From Bacillus sp. JCM 19034 (GTDB lineage: Bacteria; Bacillota; Bacilli; Bacillales; Bacillaceae_D): 64,000 nt of DNA. Position 1 is the first letter of the stretch, and each line of letters begins with the position of its first letter. The DNA is taken from NCBI RefSeq assembly GCF_001310635.1, contig NZ_BAXR01000001.1, forward strand, positions 62,001 through 126,000, written 5' to 3'. The translations under genes and the position numbers were made by a program. This document shows, in pieces, positions 1 through 8,327 of this stretch. Below the pieces are notes generated by a model, which saw only the letters and a program-made list of their open reading frames with translations, ran no database searches and was not told where the DNA came from.

Positions 1-897
1 GAAGAAGATGAACGTTCCCACTTATATAAATATCATTTATACAATGGGGATTCTGAACTACTTTTTGAAACGGATGGTTGGATTATTGATGTAAGTATAA
101 ATGCTGATCATTCATTCTTGGCAATTCAAACATATAGCACAGATAATAAAGCAACATTACTAGTCATGACTGAGGAAGGACAAGTGAAAAGAGTCATTGA
201 AGATTTAGGCGAAGAATATGCTGTCTATTGGAATCCTTATGAACGAGAAGCGATGATTCTTATTTCGTTTTTACCTGATTGGAAGTTTGTAGCATACATG
301 GTTGATATGAGTGAAGATTCAATTGTTGAGTTGGATTTACCATATCCATACGTACAATGGTTGTCTTCCACTACTTTTGCTTATTTACATTGGGATGAGT
401 TTGAACCAAGTTATCATGCACCGTTAGTTGTTTATGATCTAAAGACACATTCAAAAAAAGATTGGAAAGATGACGTAATTGCATTTGCCAGTTTAGGAAA
501 TCAGCTTTCTTTTACTGTTACAGTAAGTTCACCTGATGAACTCTACTCAACTTATACATTTTATAAAGGTCAGAATCGTTATCGCACAATTGAAATGCCA
601 ATCTTAAATACGTATTCCGAGCAATGGTGGGTCCCATTTTATACGTATGATGGCAAAAACGATTTCTTTTATTACTTGCGTCCGAAATACAGTAGTGATT
701 TCTTTAGCTATGAGGATGGATACGAATTTATTGCTTATTCTATAGAAGACGATTCAGAAAAGAAAATCATTACATTAGAGCAGCACGTCCCTCTTAGTAT
801 TTCACCTAAAGGTGATGCGGTGTTAATCGGAAATCGTTTTGAACAGATTTATGATGTAGATCAAGGTAAGCTAATTGATTTATTTGAATTTGAGTGA
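1..897 (+). CDS. C-terminal part of a beta-propeller-like protein (5' end outside window)
   Basis: The frame is open from base 1 to a TGA at 895-897, so this is the last 298 codons of a longer gene. I do not recognise a specific family. The protein is rich in Tyr, Trp, Phe and Asp, with recurring beta-strand segments of the kind seen in WD40/TolB-like propeller blades, for example VSINADHSFLA near the start and SISPKGDAVLIGN near the end. No membrane segment or catalytic motif is visible in this part. It ends just before the thiamine operon promoter and is probably transcribed separately. The gene is clear; the propeller assignment is an inference from sequence texture. Confidence 0.7.
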   Translation, partial: EEDERSHLYKYHLYNGDSELLFETDGWIIDVSINADHSFLAIQTYSTDNKATLLVMTEEGQVKRVIEDLGEEYAVYWNPYEREAMILISFLPDWKFVAYMVDMSEDSIVELDLPYPYVQWLSSTTFAYLHWDEFEPSYHAPLVVYDLKTHSKKDWKDDVIAFASLGNQLSFTVTVSSPDELYSTYTFYKGQNRYRTIEMPILNTYSEQWWVPFYTYDGKNDFFYYLRPKYSSDFFSYEDGYEFIAYSIEDDSEKKIITLEQHVPLSISPKGDAVLIGNRFEQIYDVDQGKLIDLFEFE

Positions 898-898
898 C

Positions 899-928
899 TT
901 GCAAAAAGAAAGGTAATTCTGTCATAAT
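899..928 (+). promoter_or_regulatory. Candidate SigA promoter of the thiamine operon
   Basis: TTGCAA at 899-904 and CATAAT at 923-928 are separated by 18 bases. They lie about 30 bases before the TPP riboswitch and overlap the downstream edge of the preceding gene. Assigned by consensus only. Confidence 0.4.
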
Positions 929-956
929 GGAATCAAAGAATAAACTAAAAAGAAAG

Positions 957-1040
957 TAGACTAGGGGTGTCTCTTTATAAAGAGACTGAGATTATACCCT
1001 TGTACCTGATCTGGCTGATACCAGCGTAGGAAAGTCGATG
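957..1040 (+). promoter_or_regulatory. TPP riboswitch (THI box)
   Basis: The segment holds the conserved THI-box elements in order: AGGGGTG at 963, CTGAGA near 986, ACCTGATCTGG at 1003-1013 and CCAGCGTAGG at 1021-1030. The aptamer binds thiamine pyrophosphate. It is followed at 1063-1092 by an intrinsic terminator and then by thiE, so the arrangement fits transcription attenuation of the thiamine operon when TPP is abundant. Confidence 0.95.
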
Positions 1041-1062
1041 CACATGATACTGTCATATGTAG

Positions 1063-1092
1063 CCGTATTCCGTTGATCGGGTACGGTTTTCT
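1063..1092 (+). terminator. Attenuator terminator of the TPP riboswitch
   Basis: CCGTA at 1063-1067 pairs with TACGG at 1082-1086, with an inner CCG/CGG pairing, followed by a T-rich run. It sits between the TPP aptamer and thiE and is the likely expression platform. Confidence 0.8.
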
Positions 1093-1121
1093 TGTGTTTA
1101 CTATAGAAGGTGGTAGATAGA

Positions 1122-1736
1122 ATGAAAGATTTTCAATTATACGCCATTACTGGCGAAGAGTTTCATCCTAATCGTGATTTATTAGAAGTTATGGAAGCGG
1201 CAATCATAGGTGGCGTGGATATTATTCAACTTCGCGATAAAATAAGTAGTAAAAGAAGGTTTTGAAAAGGCAAAAAACTTAGAGAATTAACTAGACGCTA
1301 TGATGTTCCATTTATCGTGAACGATCATATTGATGTGGCATTAGCTGTTGATGCTGATGGGATTCATATCGGTCAAGATGATTTGCCAATTGAGGAAGCA
1401 AGAAAAATTGTAGGGAACAAAATCATCGGATTGTCTACACATCGTATTGAGGAAGCTCGGGCAGCCGAAGCAGCAGGGGCAGATTATATTGGGGTAGGAC
1501 CTATCTTTCCAACGAAAAGTAAAGTTGATGTCGTTGACCCTGTTACGACTGAATATATTACGCAAGTTGTATCTGAAATCACGATTCCATTTGTCGCGAT
1601 CGGTGGGATTAAATTGCATAATGTTGACCAAGTACTAAAAGCTGGAGCAACTCGTATATGTATGATAAGTGAAATTGTTGGAGCAAATGATGTAACGGCT
1701 GTCTGTCAGCAGTTTGTTAAGAAATTGTCTGAATAA
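1122..1736 (+). CDS. thiE: Thiamine-phosphate synthase ThiE (two compensating frameshifts)
   Basis: ThiE joins HMP pyrophosphate and HET phosphate to make thiamine phosphate. The ATG at 1122 follows GAAGGTGG. Family motifs are QLRDK in the N-terminal part, NDHIDVALAVDADGIHIGQDD for the pyrophosphate/Mg site, GPIFPTKSK and AIGGI. The ThiE-type active-site motifs argue against the paralogue TenI. A TGA at 1263 interrupts the frame, but an extra A in the run at 1251-1254 and a missing A in the run at 1272-1277 explain it: reading the intermediate frame gives EGFEKAK, which restores a continuous protein of about 204 residues. This is probably sequence error rather than a dead gene. First gene of the TPP-controlled operon. 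Confidence 0.88.
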
Positions 1737-1750
1737 GGAGTGCATAAGGG

Positions 1751-1948
1751 ATGCGTTTAATGATAAATGGTGAAGAGCATAACCTATCTGTTCAAACATT
1801 AGAGGAAGTAGTTGCTCATTACAAGCTAGAATCACAATTAGTTGTCACAGAAGTGAATGGTGAGATAATTGATCGTTCCGATTGGTCAAAAACTGAAGTA
1901 CAAGACGGAATGAAAATTGAGTTAGTACAGTTTGTTGGAGGAGGATGA
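1751..1948 (+). CDS. thiS: Sulfur carrier protein ThiS
   Basis: A 65-residue ubiquitin-fold protein ending in FVGGG. The C-terminal glycine is adenylated and thiocarboxylated to donate sulfur for the thiazole ring. The Bacillus ThiS family usually ends in a GG or GGG tail of this kind. It starts 15 bases after thiE and is followed by thiG after 6 bases, as expected for translationally coupled genes. No thiF gene, which would adenylate ThiS, is present in this operon. Confidence 0.93.
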   Translation: MRLMINGEEHNLSVQTLEEVVAHYKLESQLVVTEVNGEIIDRSDWSKTEVQDGMKIELVQFVGGG

Positions 1949-1954
1949 TTTAAA

Positions 1955-2728
1955 ATGGATAAGAAATTAACGATTGCTGGGAAAGAGCTATCATCACGAT
2001 TCTTTTTAGGGACGGGGAGATATCCGAATCCGTTTGTACAAAATGAAGCAATCAAAGCGTCGGAAGCAGAAGTATTAACGTTTGCGATCCGAAGAGTTAA
2101 CTTAGATGCTCCAGGAGAGGATGCAATCCTTCAACATTTAGAAGGTATGTCGTTTACTTATTTACCTAATACATCTGGTGCTAAAACGGCAGAAGAAGCG
2201 GTTCGAATAGCTAGGCTTGCGAAAGCGTCTGGTTTAAGTGATTGGATAAAAGTTGAAATTAGTGTAGATGAAAAGACACTATTACCTGATCCAATAGAAA
2301 CATTAAAAGCGACTGAAATTCTCGTTAATGAAGGGTTTGTCGTTTTACCTTATACTTCAGATGATCCTGTTTTGTGCAAAAAATTAGAACAAGCAGGTGC
2401 AGCTGCAGTTATGCCTGGTGGGGCACCTATTGGGACTGGATTAGGTATTTTAAACAGCTATAATTTGCAGCTAATTATCGAACAAGCAAACGTACCGATT
2501 ATTGTTGATGCTGGGTTAGGGTCAGCGATGGATGTTGCCCAAGCAATGGAATTAGGTGCGGATGGAGTGTTAATGAATACCCCAGTGGCAAAAGCGAAGG
2601 ATCCTGTAAAAATGGCAAGAGCGATGAAACATGCAATTGAGGCTGGGCGCTTGTCATATGAAGCTGGGCGAATACCAAAGAAAAAGTACGCAACGGCAAG
2701 TAGTGGCACATCATTTATTTTGAGTTAA
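1955..2728 (+). CDS. thiG: Thiazole synthase ThiG
   Basis: ThiG condenses deoxyxylulose 5-phosphate, dehydroglycine and ThiS thiocarboxylate into the thiazole phosphate. The 257-residue product has the family features: [11 protein letters not shown] near residue 17, the Schiff-base lysine in DWIKVE (about Lys99), [20 protein letters not shown] and the phosphate-binding end of the barrel [31 protein letters not shown] lies at the end of thiS. Intact and of normal length. Confidence 0.95.
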   Translation: MDKKLTIAGKELSSRFFLGTGRYPNPFVQNEAIKASEAEVLTFAIRRVNLDAPGEDAILQHLEGMSFTYLPNTSGAKTAEEAVRIARLAKASGLSDWIKVEISVDEKTLLPDPIETLKATEILVNEGFVVLPYTSDDPVLCKKLEQAGAAAVMPGGAPIGTGLGILNSYNLQLIIEQANVPIIVDAGLGSAMDVAQAMELGADGVLMNTPVAKAKDPVKMARAMKHAIEAGRLSYEAGRIPKKKYATASSGTSFILS

Positions 2729-2745
2729 GTGAAGGAGGAGCAGCT

Positions 2746-3855
2746 TTGGGGGAACGTTTGTTAGTCTTAGGAGGAGGCGTTATTGGCTTAGCGACCGCGT
2801 TTGAATTAAGTCAAAGAGGTTATGCTGTAACGATTCTTGAAAAGGCTATGTGTGGTGGACAAGCATCAGGTGCAGCAGCAGGGATGCTTGCTCCTTTTTC
2901 AGAAATCGCAGAAGACCCTGACGATTTCTTTCAGCTATGTTTAGATAGCTTACGTATATATAAAAAATGGCAACAGGAAGTAAAGAGAGTGTCAAAGCTA
3001 GACTTCGAGTATACGGAAAGCGGGAGTTTACATGCTATCTATCATGAAGCAGATGTGTTAGCACTTGAAACTAGAAAGTCTTGGCAGGAACAATGGGGAA
3101 CAAAAGCGGAGCTGTTGACAGGTGAGCAGGTAAGAAAGATGGAACCGCTACTGTCTAACGATACAATAGCTGCAATGTATTATCCGGAAGAAAGCCACGT
3201 GTTTGCACCTGATTATGTGAAAGCATTAGAAAAAGCGTGTCGAAATAACGGAGTAGAAATTTATGATCAGTTAGAAGCTGTTGAGGTTTTAGATTGGAAG
3301 GAAGATATTTTACTTCAATCAAAGCGAGGTCAAACCTTTCGTGCTGATCGACTCGTTATTTGTTCAGGAGCATGGGCAAGTGAGCTTGAAGCTACCTTTG
3401 GAATCCGGATCCCCGTTTATCCAATTAGAGGACAAATTTGTGCTTATCATATGAATGCAAGTGAAATCAAGCACATTGTGTATACAAGTCAAGGTTATTT
3501 TGTTCCAAAGGCTAATAACACGCTAGTAAATGGTGCATCCGAGGATATTGCTGGCTTTCAAACTAACGTAACCGAAAAAGGGATAAGCCGTTTGACGAAT
3601 TGGAATAAACGTGTTTTTCCGCATTTAAGGCAAAATAAGCCTTTCCATACTTGGGCGGGGTTACGTCCCGCAACACAAGATGGATTTCCGTTAATTGGAA
3701 AATTACAAAACGCTGATCATATCATTTTTGCGACAGGTCATTATCGCAATGGAATTTTGCTAAGTCCAATTACAGCAGTTGCTGTTGCGGATTTACTAGA
3801 TCAAAAGGCGAACTATGAACCGTTGCGATCATGTATACCAGAGCGTTTTTCTTAG
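2746..3855 (+). CDS. thiO: Glycine oxidase ThiO
   Basis: An FAD-dependent oxidase that converts glycine to dehydroglycine (iminoglycine), a precursor for ThiG in aerobic Bacillus. The 369-residue protein starts with a Rossmann FAD motif, LGGGVIGLATAFE, followed by GQASGAAAGMLAPF; the C-terminal part has WAGLRPATQDGFPLIG and the FAD-contacting ATGHYRNGILLSP. The start is TTG at 2746, preceded by GAAGGAGGAG, so the start codon is weak but the RBS is strong. It lies between thiG and thiD. Confidence 0.93.
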   Translation: MGERLLVLGGGVIGLATAFELSQRGYAVTILEKAMCGGQASGAAAGMLAPFSEIAEDPDDFFQLCLDSLRIYKKWQQEVKRVSKLDFEYTESGSLHAIYHEADVLALETRKSWQEQWGTKAELLTGEQVRKMEPLLSNDTIAAMYYPEESHVFAPDYVKALEKACRNNGVEIYDQLEAVEVLDWKEDILLQSKRGQTFRADRLVICSGAWASELEATFGIRIPVYPIRGQICAYHMNASEIKHIVYTSQGYFVPKANNTLVNGASEDIAGFQTNVTEKGISRLTNWNKRVFPHLRQNKPFHTWAGLRPATQDGFPLIGKLQNADHIIFATGHYRNGILLSPITAVAVADLLDQKANYEPLRSCIPERFS

Positions 3856-3866
3856 GAGGTAGTAGT

Positions 3867-4682
3867 ATGGCAATTGCAAAAGCTTTAACAATCGCTGGAT
3901 CAGATAGCGGTGGTGGTGCAGGAATTCAAGCTGATTTAAAAACATTCCAAGAACTTGATGTATTTGGAATGAGTGTCATTACAGCATTAACAGCACAAAA
4001 TACATTAGGGGTTCACGGTGTTTATCCACAATCATTAGAGGCAATTGAAGCACAAATTGATGCTGTATTATCTGATATCGGTACAGATGCAGTTAAGACG
4101 GGAATGCTGTTTTCTGCTGATATAATAAAACTTGTTGCCAAAAAGTTAAAAGAGTATGAAGTGAAAAACATAGTTGTTGATCCCGTTATGATTGCAAAGG
4201 GTGGAGCAACGTTGTTACAAAATGAAGCTGTAAATGCATTAGTTTCTGAACTGTTGCCAATTGCAACGGTTATAACTCCTAATTTGCCAGAAGCAGCAAA
4301 ATTATTAGGGGTGGAAGAAATTAGAACGATTGAAGAAATGAACGATGCAGCTAGAGCATTGCATGCTTATGGACCAGCTAACATTGTATTAAAGGGTGGA
4401 CACCTTCTAGATGGACCAGCTACAGATTTGTTGTTTGATGGTGTGAAAATGCATGAATTAACGTCAGAGAGGGTACAAACGACGCATACACATGGGACGG
4501 GTTGTACGTTTGCAGCAGCGATAGCGGCTGAATTAGCCAAATCAAAATCAATTGCCGAAGCAGTTGAACAAGCAAAAGCTTATATCACAGCTGCCATTAC
4601 AGAATCTTTAGCAATTGGTAATGGGATAGGACCTACTAATCATGCAGCTTATCGCAAACTACACATTGAAAAAGGACGGTAA
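3867..4682 (+). CDS. thiD: Hydroxymethylpyrimidine/phosphomethylpyrimidine kinase ThiD
   Basis: ThiD phosphorylates HMP and then HMP-P to HMP-PP for ThiE. The ATG at 3867 is chosen because AGGAGGT at 3854-3860 precedes it; an upstream in-frame ATG at 3831 lies inside thiO. The 271-residue ribokinase-fold protein shows TIAGSDSGGGAGIQADLKTF at the N-terminus, a KGGH motif and the phosphate-binding GTGCTFAAAIAAELA. Intact. Last recognised biosynthetic gene of the operon. Confidence 0.94.
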   Translation: MAIAKALTIAGSDSGGGAGIQADLKTFQELDVFGMSVITALTAQNTLGVHGVYPQSLEAIEAQIDAVLSDIGTDAVKTGMLFSADIIKLVAKKLKEYEVKNIVVDPVMIAKGGATLLQNEAVNALVSELLPIATVITPNLPEAAKLLGVEEIRTIEEMNDAARALHAYGPANIVLKGGHLLDGPATDLLFDGVKMHELTSERVQTTHTHGTGCTFAAAIAAELAKSKSIAEAVEQAKAYITAAITESLAIGNGIGPTNHAAYRKLHIEKGR

Positions 4683-4684
4683 TC

Positions 4685-5266
4685 ATGTTAAATAGTAATA
4701 AAACAGTCCTAGTTTTACCGCTCTTACTAATGCTCATTATGTTTGTTGGTGGTTACTTTTTTCTAAGTGATACAGAGGAAATTACGAATGAACAATTAAA
4801 AGAAAAAATTGAGCTAGAAGCGAGCTATCACGAAAATGGATCATTGCTCGTAGTCAACGGCGAATGGAACTGGTCTGTCATGCCGATTGAGGGGTTGTAT
4901 GGAGATGATTATATTGGGGTTGCCATCCCGAATGTAAATAATCATAATGAAATCGTCGCAACACTAGAGTTAACATACGCCGATGATATTATCGAACAAA
5001 TAGACGGTAAAGTGGTTGACAATGGGATTGTATTTACATTTCCAAATGCGATGATTGAACAAATTAGTTATGGAAATAGTGGTCGTTTTAAGGTTGAAAT
5101 TGATCATCAACATAATGTAGACGTAGACGAACTAAGCGTTCATTATCTACATACATGGACGAATCATGCACCATTAGACATAGAGGACGCGATTTTTCAA
5201 ACACCGACATTTGAAGAAGCACAGGACGTACCTCACTGGGTTCTATCAAAACAATTGAAGAAATAA
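4685..5266 (+). CDS. Hypothetical protein with one N-terminal membrane anchor
   Basis: Not recognised. The 193-residue protein starts 2 bases after the thiD stop, so it is probably co-transcribed with the thiamine genes. Residues 8-26 are strongly hydrophobic with no lipobox, consistent with a membrane anchor; the remainder is acidic and beta-rich (a GEWNWSVMPIEGLYGDDYIG segment, later HYLHTWTNHAPLDIEDA). It looks like an anchored extracytoplasmic domain. A link to thiamine is only positional. Confidence 0.7.
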   Translation: MLNSNKTVLVLPLLLMLIMFVGGYFFLSDTEEITNEQLKEKIELEASYHENGSLLVVNGEWNWSVMPIEGLYGDDYIGVAIPNVNNHNEIVATLELTYADDIIEQIDGKVVDNGIVFTFPNAMIEQISYGNSGRFKVEIDHQHNVDVDELSVHYLHTWTNHAPLDIEDAIFQTPTFEEAQDVPHWVLSKQLKK

Positions 5267-5300
5267 ATGAAATAGCGAGTTTCTTGAAGGTGTGATCAAC

Positions 5301-6038
5301 GTGCTCATTCGTGGATTATCATATCAAAATGAGTATTTTTTTTATTGGTAAGGCTCATGTGTCTTGTGCTTATCATGAAGAAAAAAATTGAAAAGCTGGG
5401 TTAAACCGTTAAATAGTGTTACTTTACTAAAGATGTTTAGCCAAGTATTTTTTGCTATGCCACTTTGGTTTAAAAGTCTGATCGTTGTCATCGTTGGGCT
5501 AGTTTTTATCCCGAAGTTCATTTTGCCTTTTGAATGGGGAGGACTACCGTATTACTCACTTATTTACATTATGTTCGGTACCCATTTTATCTTCCCTAAT
5601 CAATTAAAAAAATATCACGGTGCTGAGCATAAGGTATTTAGTTACAAGGGATTATAAGTCGTACTAGATTTACTCATATACGCAAAGCTTCCATTACAAA
5701 TCGGAATTGTTCAACGAACATCGTAGTCATTTATTTTCTAAGTGTAATCATTATATTTGCTTGTTTGGCTTTTTTCCTTATTGACTGGACTACCGCTTTA
5801 ACGTATGCATCCTATTGCGGACTTTTATTCCTACCAATTGTTAATGGGATTATGAGGAGAAGAGCCTTTTCATTTTTACGCAAACCGCTATTAGCAATTT
5901 CTTACTTTCTTCAAAAACATATTACAACAACAGAGCCAGACAAAAAGCATTTAATAGCATCAATCGAATCTTATCGGAAATTAGCAGAGAAGGAATTTCC
6001 TGAGAAATTAAAACGTAAACCTATACGTAAAGAGGTGA
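5301..6038 (+). CDS. DUF1385 family membrane protein (YqhQ-like), with three apparent frameshifts
   Basis: Reconstructed from three frames. GTG at 5301 follows GAAGGTG. An extra T in the T8 run at 5336-5343, a missing A in the A7 run at 5381-5387 and a missing base near 5651 explain the breaks. The joined product reads LIRGLSYQNEYFF, then hydrophobic segments, then the DUF1385 signature YHGAEHKVFSYKG, ISRTRFTHIRKAS and STNIVVIYF, followed by more membrane segments. It resembles B. subtilis YqhQ, function unknown. The frame shows no stop before the ATG at 6044, but a one-base correction would end it at TGA 6036-6038. True size is therefore uncertain; decay cannot be excluded with three breaks. 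Confidence 0.65.
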
Positions 6039-6043
6039 GTCAC

Positions 6044-6355
6044 ATGGCTATTGTAGATGTAACAGTAATTCCAATTGGTACGGAAACGGCTAGTGTTAGC
6101 GAATATGTAGCTGACATGCAAATTGTTCTTCAATCTTATAAGCAAGAGGGGAAAATAGACTATCAATTAACACCAATGAATACGATTATTGAAGGCGAAC
6201 TGGCTGATTTATTTGAAGTGATACAAGCAATTCATGAAGTACCGTTTAAAAAAGGTGTCCAAAGAGTAGCAACAAATATCCGCATTGATGATCGTCGTGA
6301 TAAACAATCATCGATGTCTAGCAAAATAGCTTCTGTTGAAGCAAAAATGGAATAG
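6044..6355 (+). CDS. MTH1187/YkoF-type thiamine-binding protein
   Basis: A 103-residue protein of the DUF77/MTH1187 family: MAIVDVTVIPIGT at the N-terminus, a central YQLTPMNTIIEGEL and a C-terminal GVQRVATNIRIDDRRD. Members have a ferredoxin-like fold, and several bind thiamine or its HMP moiety. The ATG at 6044 has AGAGGTGAG just upstream. Location at the end of the thiamine region supports a thiamine-related role. The same frame is open upstream into the DUF1385 gene; I consider this a coincidence or an indel effect, not a real fusion. Confidence 0.82.
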   Translation: MAIVDVTVIPIGTETASVSEYVADMQIVLQSYKQEGKIDYQLTPMNTIIEGELADLFEVIQAIHEVPFKKGVQRVATNIRIDDRRDKQSSMSSKIASVEAKME

Positions 6356-6437
6356 AAAGTAGAGTGGGGGGCATTATTTTAATGCCTGTCATAGTTTTAG
6401 GAGTAGCAAAGGCAACTATAAATCATTTTGCTTCAGT

Positions 6438-6483
6438 CTGTCGACAAAGTCTCGTAAAAGCGAGACGGTCGACAGGCTTTTTT
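6438..6483 (+). terminator. Intrinsic terminator after the thiamine region
   Basis: CTGTCGAC at 6438-6445 pairs with GTCGACAG at 6468-6475, with an inner GTCTCG/CGAGAC stem, followed by a run of T. A strong end point for the thiamine-region transcript. Confidence 0.85.
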
Positions 6484-6603
6484 ATTGCAAGGAAATCGTC
6501 CTCCGACCACGCTACCGGGATGGGGGCACGCTTTGGGCAGGAGCACGTTGAACTAAATGGCACACCGGACTGGAGAAACACATATCCTAAAGTATGCAAC
6601 TAA

Positions 6604-6636
6604 CGCCTATGAGAATCAACTTCTCATAGGCGTTTT
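6604..6636. terminator. Bidirectional hairpin between convergent genes
   Basis: CGCCTATGAGAA at 6604-6615 pairs perfectly with TTCTCATAGGCG at 6621-6632 and is followed by TTTT on the plus strand. A second hairpin with arms AGCCAAAT and ATTTGGCT, followed by T-rich sequence on the plus strand, lies at 6650-6680. Confidence 0.7.
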
Positions 6637-6662
6637 GTCTACGGTTTGAAGCCAAATATAAA

Positions 6663-7093
6663 TCATTTGGCTTTGTTTTTTCCATCACTAAATGGGGAAT
6701 ACCGGCATCTAAAAAAGGTTCGGTTGATATCGTATGATACCCTAGCTTCTTATAAAAACCTTCTGCTTGGCATTGAGCATGTAGCTTTAAGCGGTTGTAA
6801 CCTTTTTCATATACTACTTCTTCAATTTTGAGCATTAGAGCCTTACCGGCACCTGTACCTCTAACTTCTTTTTTCAAACAAATACGTTCTACTTTTCCGT
6901 AATCCTCTAGAAAACGTAGCCGTCCAGCACCAACTGCTTGGTCGTTTTCGTAAATAACAAAATGAATCGCTTCGTTCTCATATTGATCAATTTCCTCTTC
7001 CAAAGGAACATTTTGCTCTTCAACAAAAACTTTTTTTCGAACGTTGTATGCGTCTTGAAGTTGCTTATCATTTGTAACTTGAATTATGTCCAT
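6663..7093 (-). CDS. GNAT family N-acetyltransferase (YjcF-like), probable C-terminal frameshift
   Basis: Acetyl-CoA-dependent transferase of the YjcF type. The N-terminus has YNVRKKVFVEEQNVPLEEEID, typical of this subgroup, then VGAGRLRF, the acetyl-CoA loop VERICLKKEVRGTGAGKALM and HAQCQAEGFYKKLGYHT. As read, the frame runs on to 6587 through the terminator hairpins. One extra A in the A6 run at 6676-6681 would give a C-terminus of MEKNKAK and a stop at 6663-6665, the normal family length (about 143 residues). The substrate is unknown. Convergent with the thiamine region. Confidence 0.8.
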
Positions 7094-7121
7094 AGTTCAT
7101 TCCTCTTTCGTTAATAAGTGA

Positions 7122-7853
7122 TTATGATAATAAGCTTTTTAGTCCACGTGGTAAATCTTTTTGCCAATGTACCCATTTATGATCGCCATCAAATTCATGA
7201 TATTCATATGAGAAATTCATCGATTTAATTAGGTCACGTAAATCGCGGTTTGGCGGTAGAAAGTTTACGATATTACCGTCTGTCGTATTGACCTCTGTTT
7301 CTTGCAGTCCGATTACATGATAAATTGAAATTTTTTCAGAGTGATTACAGTTTTTGACATCTTCCAAAACGTTAGCATTTACGAATGGAGAGTGCATCAT
7401 CACATTGCCAAAAAGACTTGGATACCGTACAGCGGTCATTAAAGAAACGGTTCCCCCTAATGAATCTCCAGCTAATGTACGAGCTGACGCAATCGGTTCT
7501 ATTGGATAATGCTCGTCCAAATAAGGTACTAGTTCGTGTGCTAAAAAGCGAATATATGCTTCATTTTGGACGTCATTAGGAAAATAGCGTTCGCGTCTAA
7601 TATCTACTGATGGATATGGTATACCAACTATAATTGTTTCATTTATTTCACCTTCATCTAATAGTTCTTCAAAAACTCGTGGAATTCTGCCGATTTGGAA
7701 ATAATCACTACCATCCTGGCAAATTAGAACGTGATACGATTGCATCGGTGTAAAATCAGGTGGGGTATAAACGATTAATGGGATTTCTTCCTCTAACTCT
7801 TTACTCATAATATGATCATCTAAAGTTGTACCTTGCAATGGTTTCTTCGCCAT
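7122..7853 (-). CDS. Esterase family alpha/beta hydrolase
   Basis: A 243-residue protein of the esterase D / enterochelin-esterase-like family. The nucleophile elbow is GDSLGG, in LAGDSLGGTVSL; upstream are the strand IIVGIPYPSVDIRRERYFPND and the oxyanion region CQDGSDYF; a late His in DGDHKWVHW is the probable catalytic histidine. The start at 7853 is preferred over one at 7877 because AAAGGAAAGGT lies in between at RBS distance. It could act on a siderophore ester, S-formylglutathione or another small ester; the substrate cannot be read from sequence. Confidence 0.8.
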   Translation of the reverse strand: MAKKPLQGTTLDDHIMSKELEEEIPLIVYTPPDFTPMQSYHVLICQDGSDYFQIGRIPRVFEELLDEGEINETIIVGIPYPSVDIRRERYFPNDVQNEAYIRFLAHELVPYLDEHYPIEPIASARTLAGDSLGGTVSLMTAVRYPSLFGNVMMHSPFVNANVLEDVKNCNHSEKISIYHVIGLQETEVNTTDGNIVNFLPPNRDLRDLIKSMNFSYEYHEFDGDHKWVHWQKDLPRGLKSLLS

Positions 7854-7988
7854 ATGTATTCTTACCTTTCCTTTCATGTATACTTCTATTAGTGTACAAA
7901 AATACTAAGTCTGTGCCAAGTAAATCTCATTGCTACTTTACAAGTTATTTTGTAAAATAATTAAAAACAAAAAAAGTAGGTGTTTATT

Positions 7989-8168
7989 ATGAAAAAGCCA
8001 CCGAAGTGGATTTATTATAGTAAAATTTTTTATTCAAAATTTCAAGCTGGATGCGTAAAAGCTAAAATTGAAGATAATTGGACAAACGGCTATGAAATCG
8101 GTCCACTCGTTGAAATTAGACAGTTAAAACCAAATCGTTATGTTGTTAGGTATACATATGATGAATAG
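7989..8168 (+). CDS. Small hypothetical protein
   Basis: A 59-residue basic protein (MKKPPKWIYYSKIF... ending VVRYTYDE) with no membrane segment. The ATG at 7989 has GTAGGTG upstream. Not recognised. Divergent from the esterase. Length and RBS make it a plausible gene, but nothing indicates a function. Confidence 0.5.
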   Translation: MKKPPKWIYYSKIFYSKFQAGCVKAKIEDNWTNGYEIGPLVEIRQLKPNRYVVRYTYDE

Positions 8169-8264
8169 GAAATAGAAGCGGATAATTCGAGGATTTATCT
8201 TATGTTTTAATGAGACATGACTGAAAGATCGGTTTGTTCAAAGAAGAGCGTAGGAGATCATAAC

Positions 8265-8299
8265 AAGCTTGTCTGAAAGAATCTCTTTCAGACAAGCTT
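8265..8299. repeat. Perfect inverted repeat near the 3' end of msrAB
   Basis: A 15-base arm AAGCTTGTCTGAAAG (8265-8279) is repeated inverted at 8285-8299. It lies between a small plus-strand gene and the end of msrAB. It probably acts as a bidirectional terminator or mRNA end, although no strong T run follows on either strand. Confidence 0.55.
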
Positions 8300-8327
8300 A
8301 AAAAACATTTGGAACGGCTCTTTGCGG

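Noticed and set aside
1122..1736. TenI thiazole tautomerase instead of ThiE
   Set aside because: The substrate-phosphate and Mg-binding motifs of ThiE are all present, whereas TenI has lost them.
5765..6355. Fusion of a DUF1385 membrane protein with an MTH1187 domain
   Set aside because: An RBS and ATG precede the MTH1187 part, the region already has three indels, and one more base would supply a stop at 6036-6038.
6364..6603. 79-codon plus-strand frame after the thiamine-binding gene
   Set aside because: It runs through the terminator hairpin at 6438-6483, has no domain-like composition and its start overlaps the leader of that hairpin.
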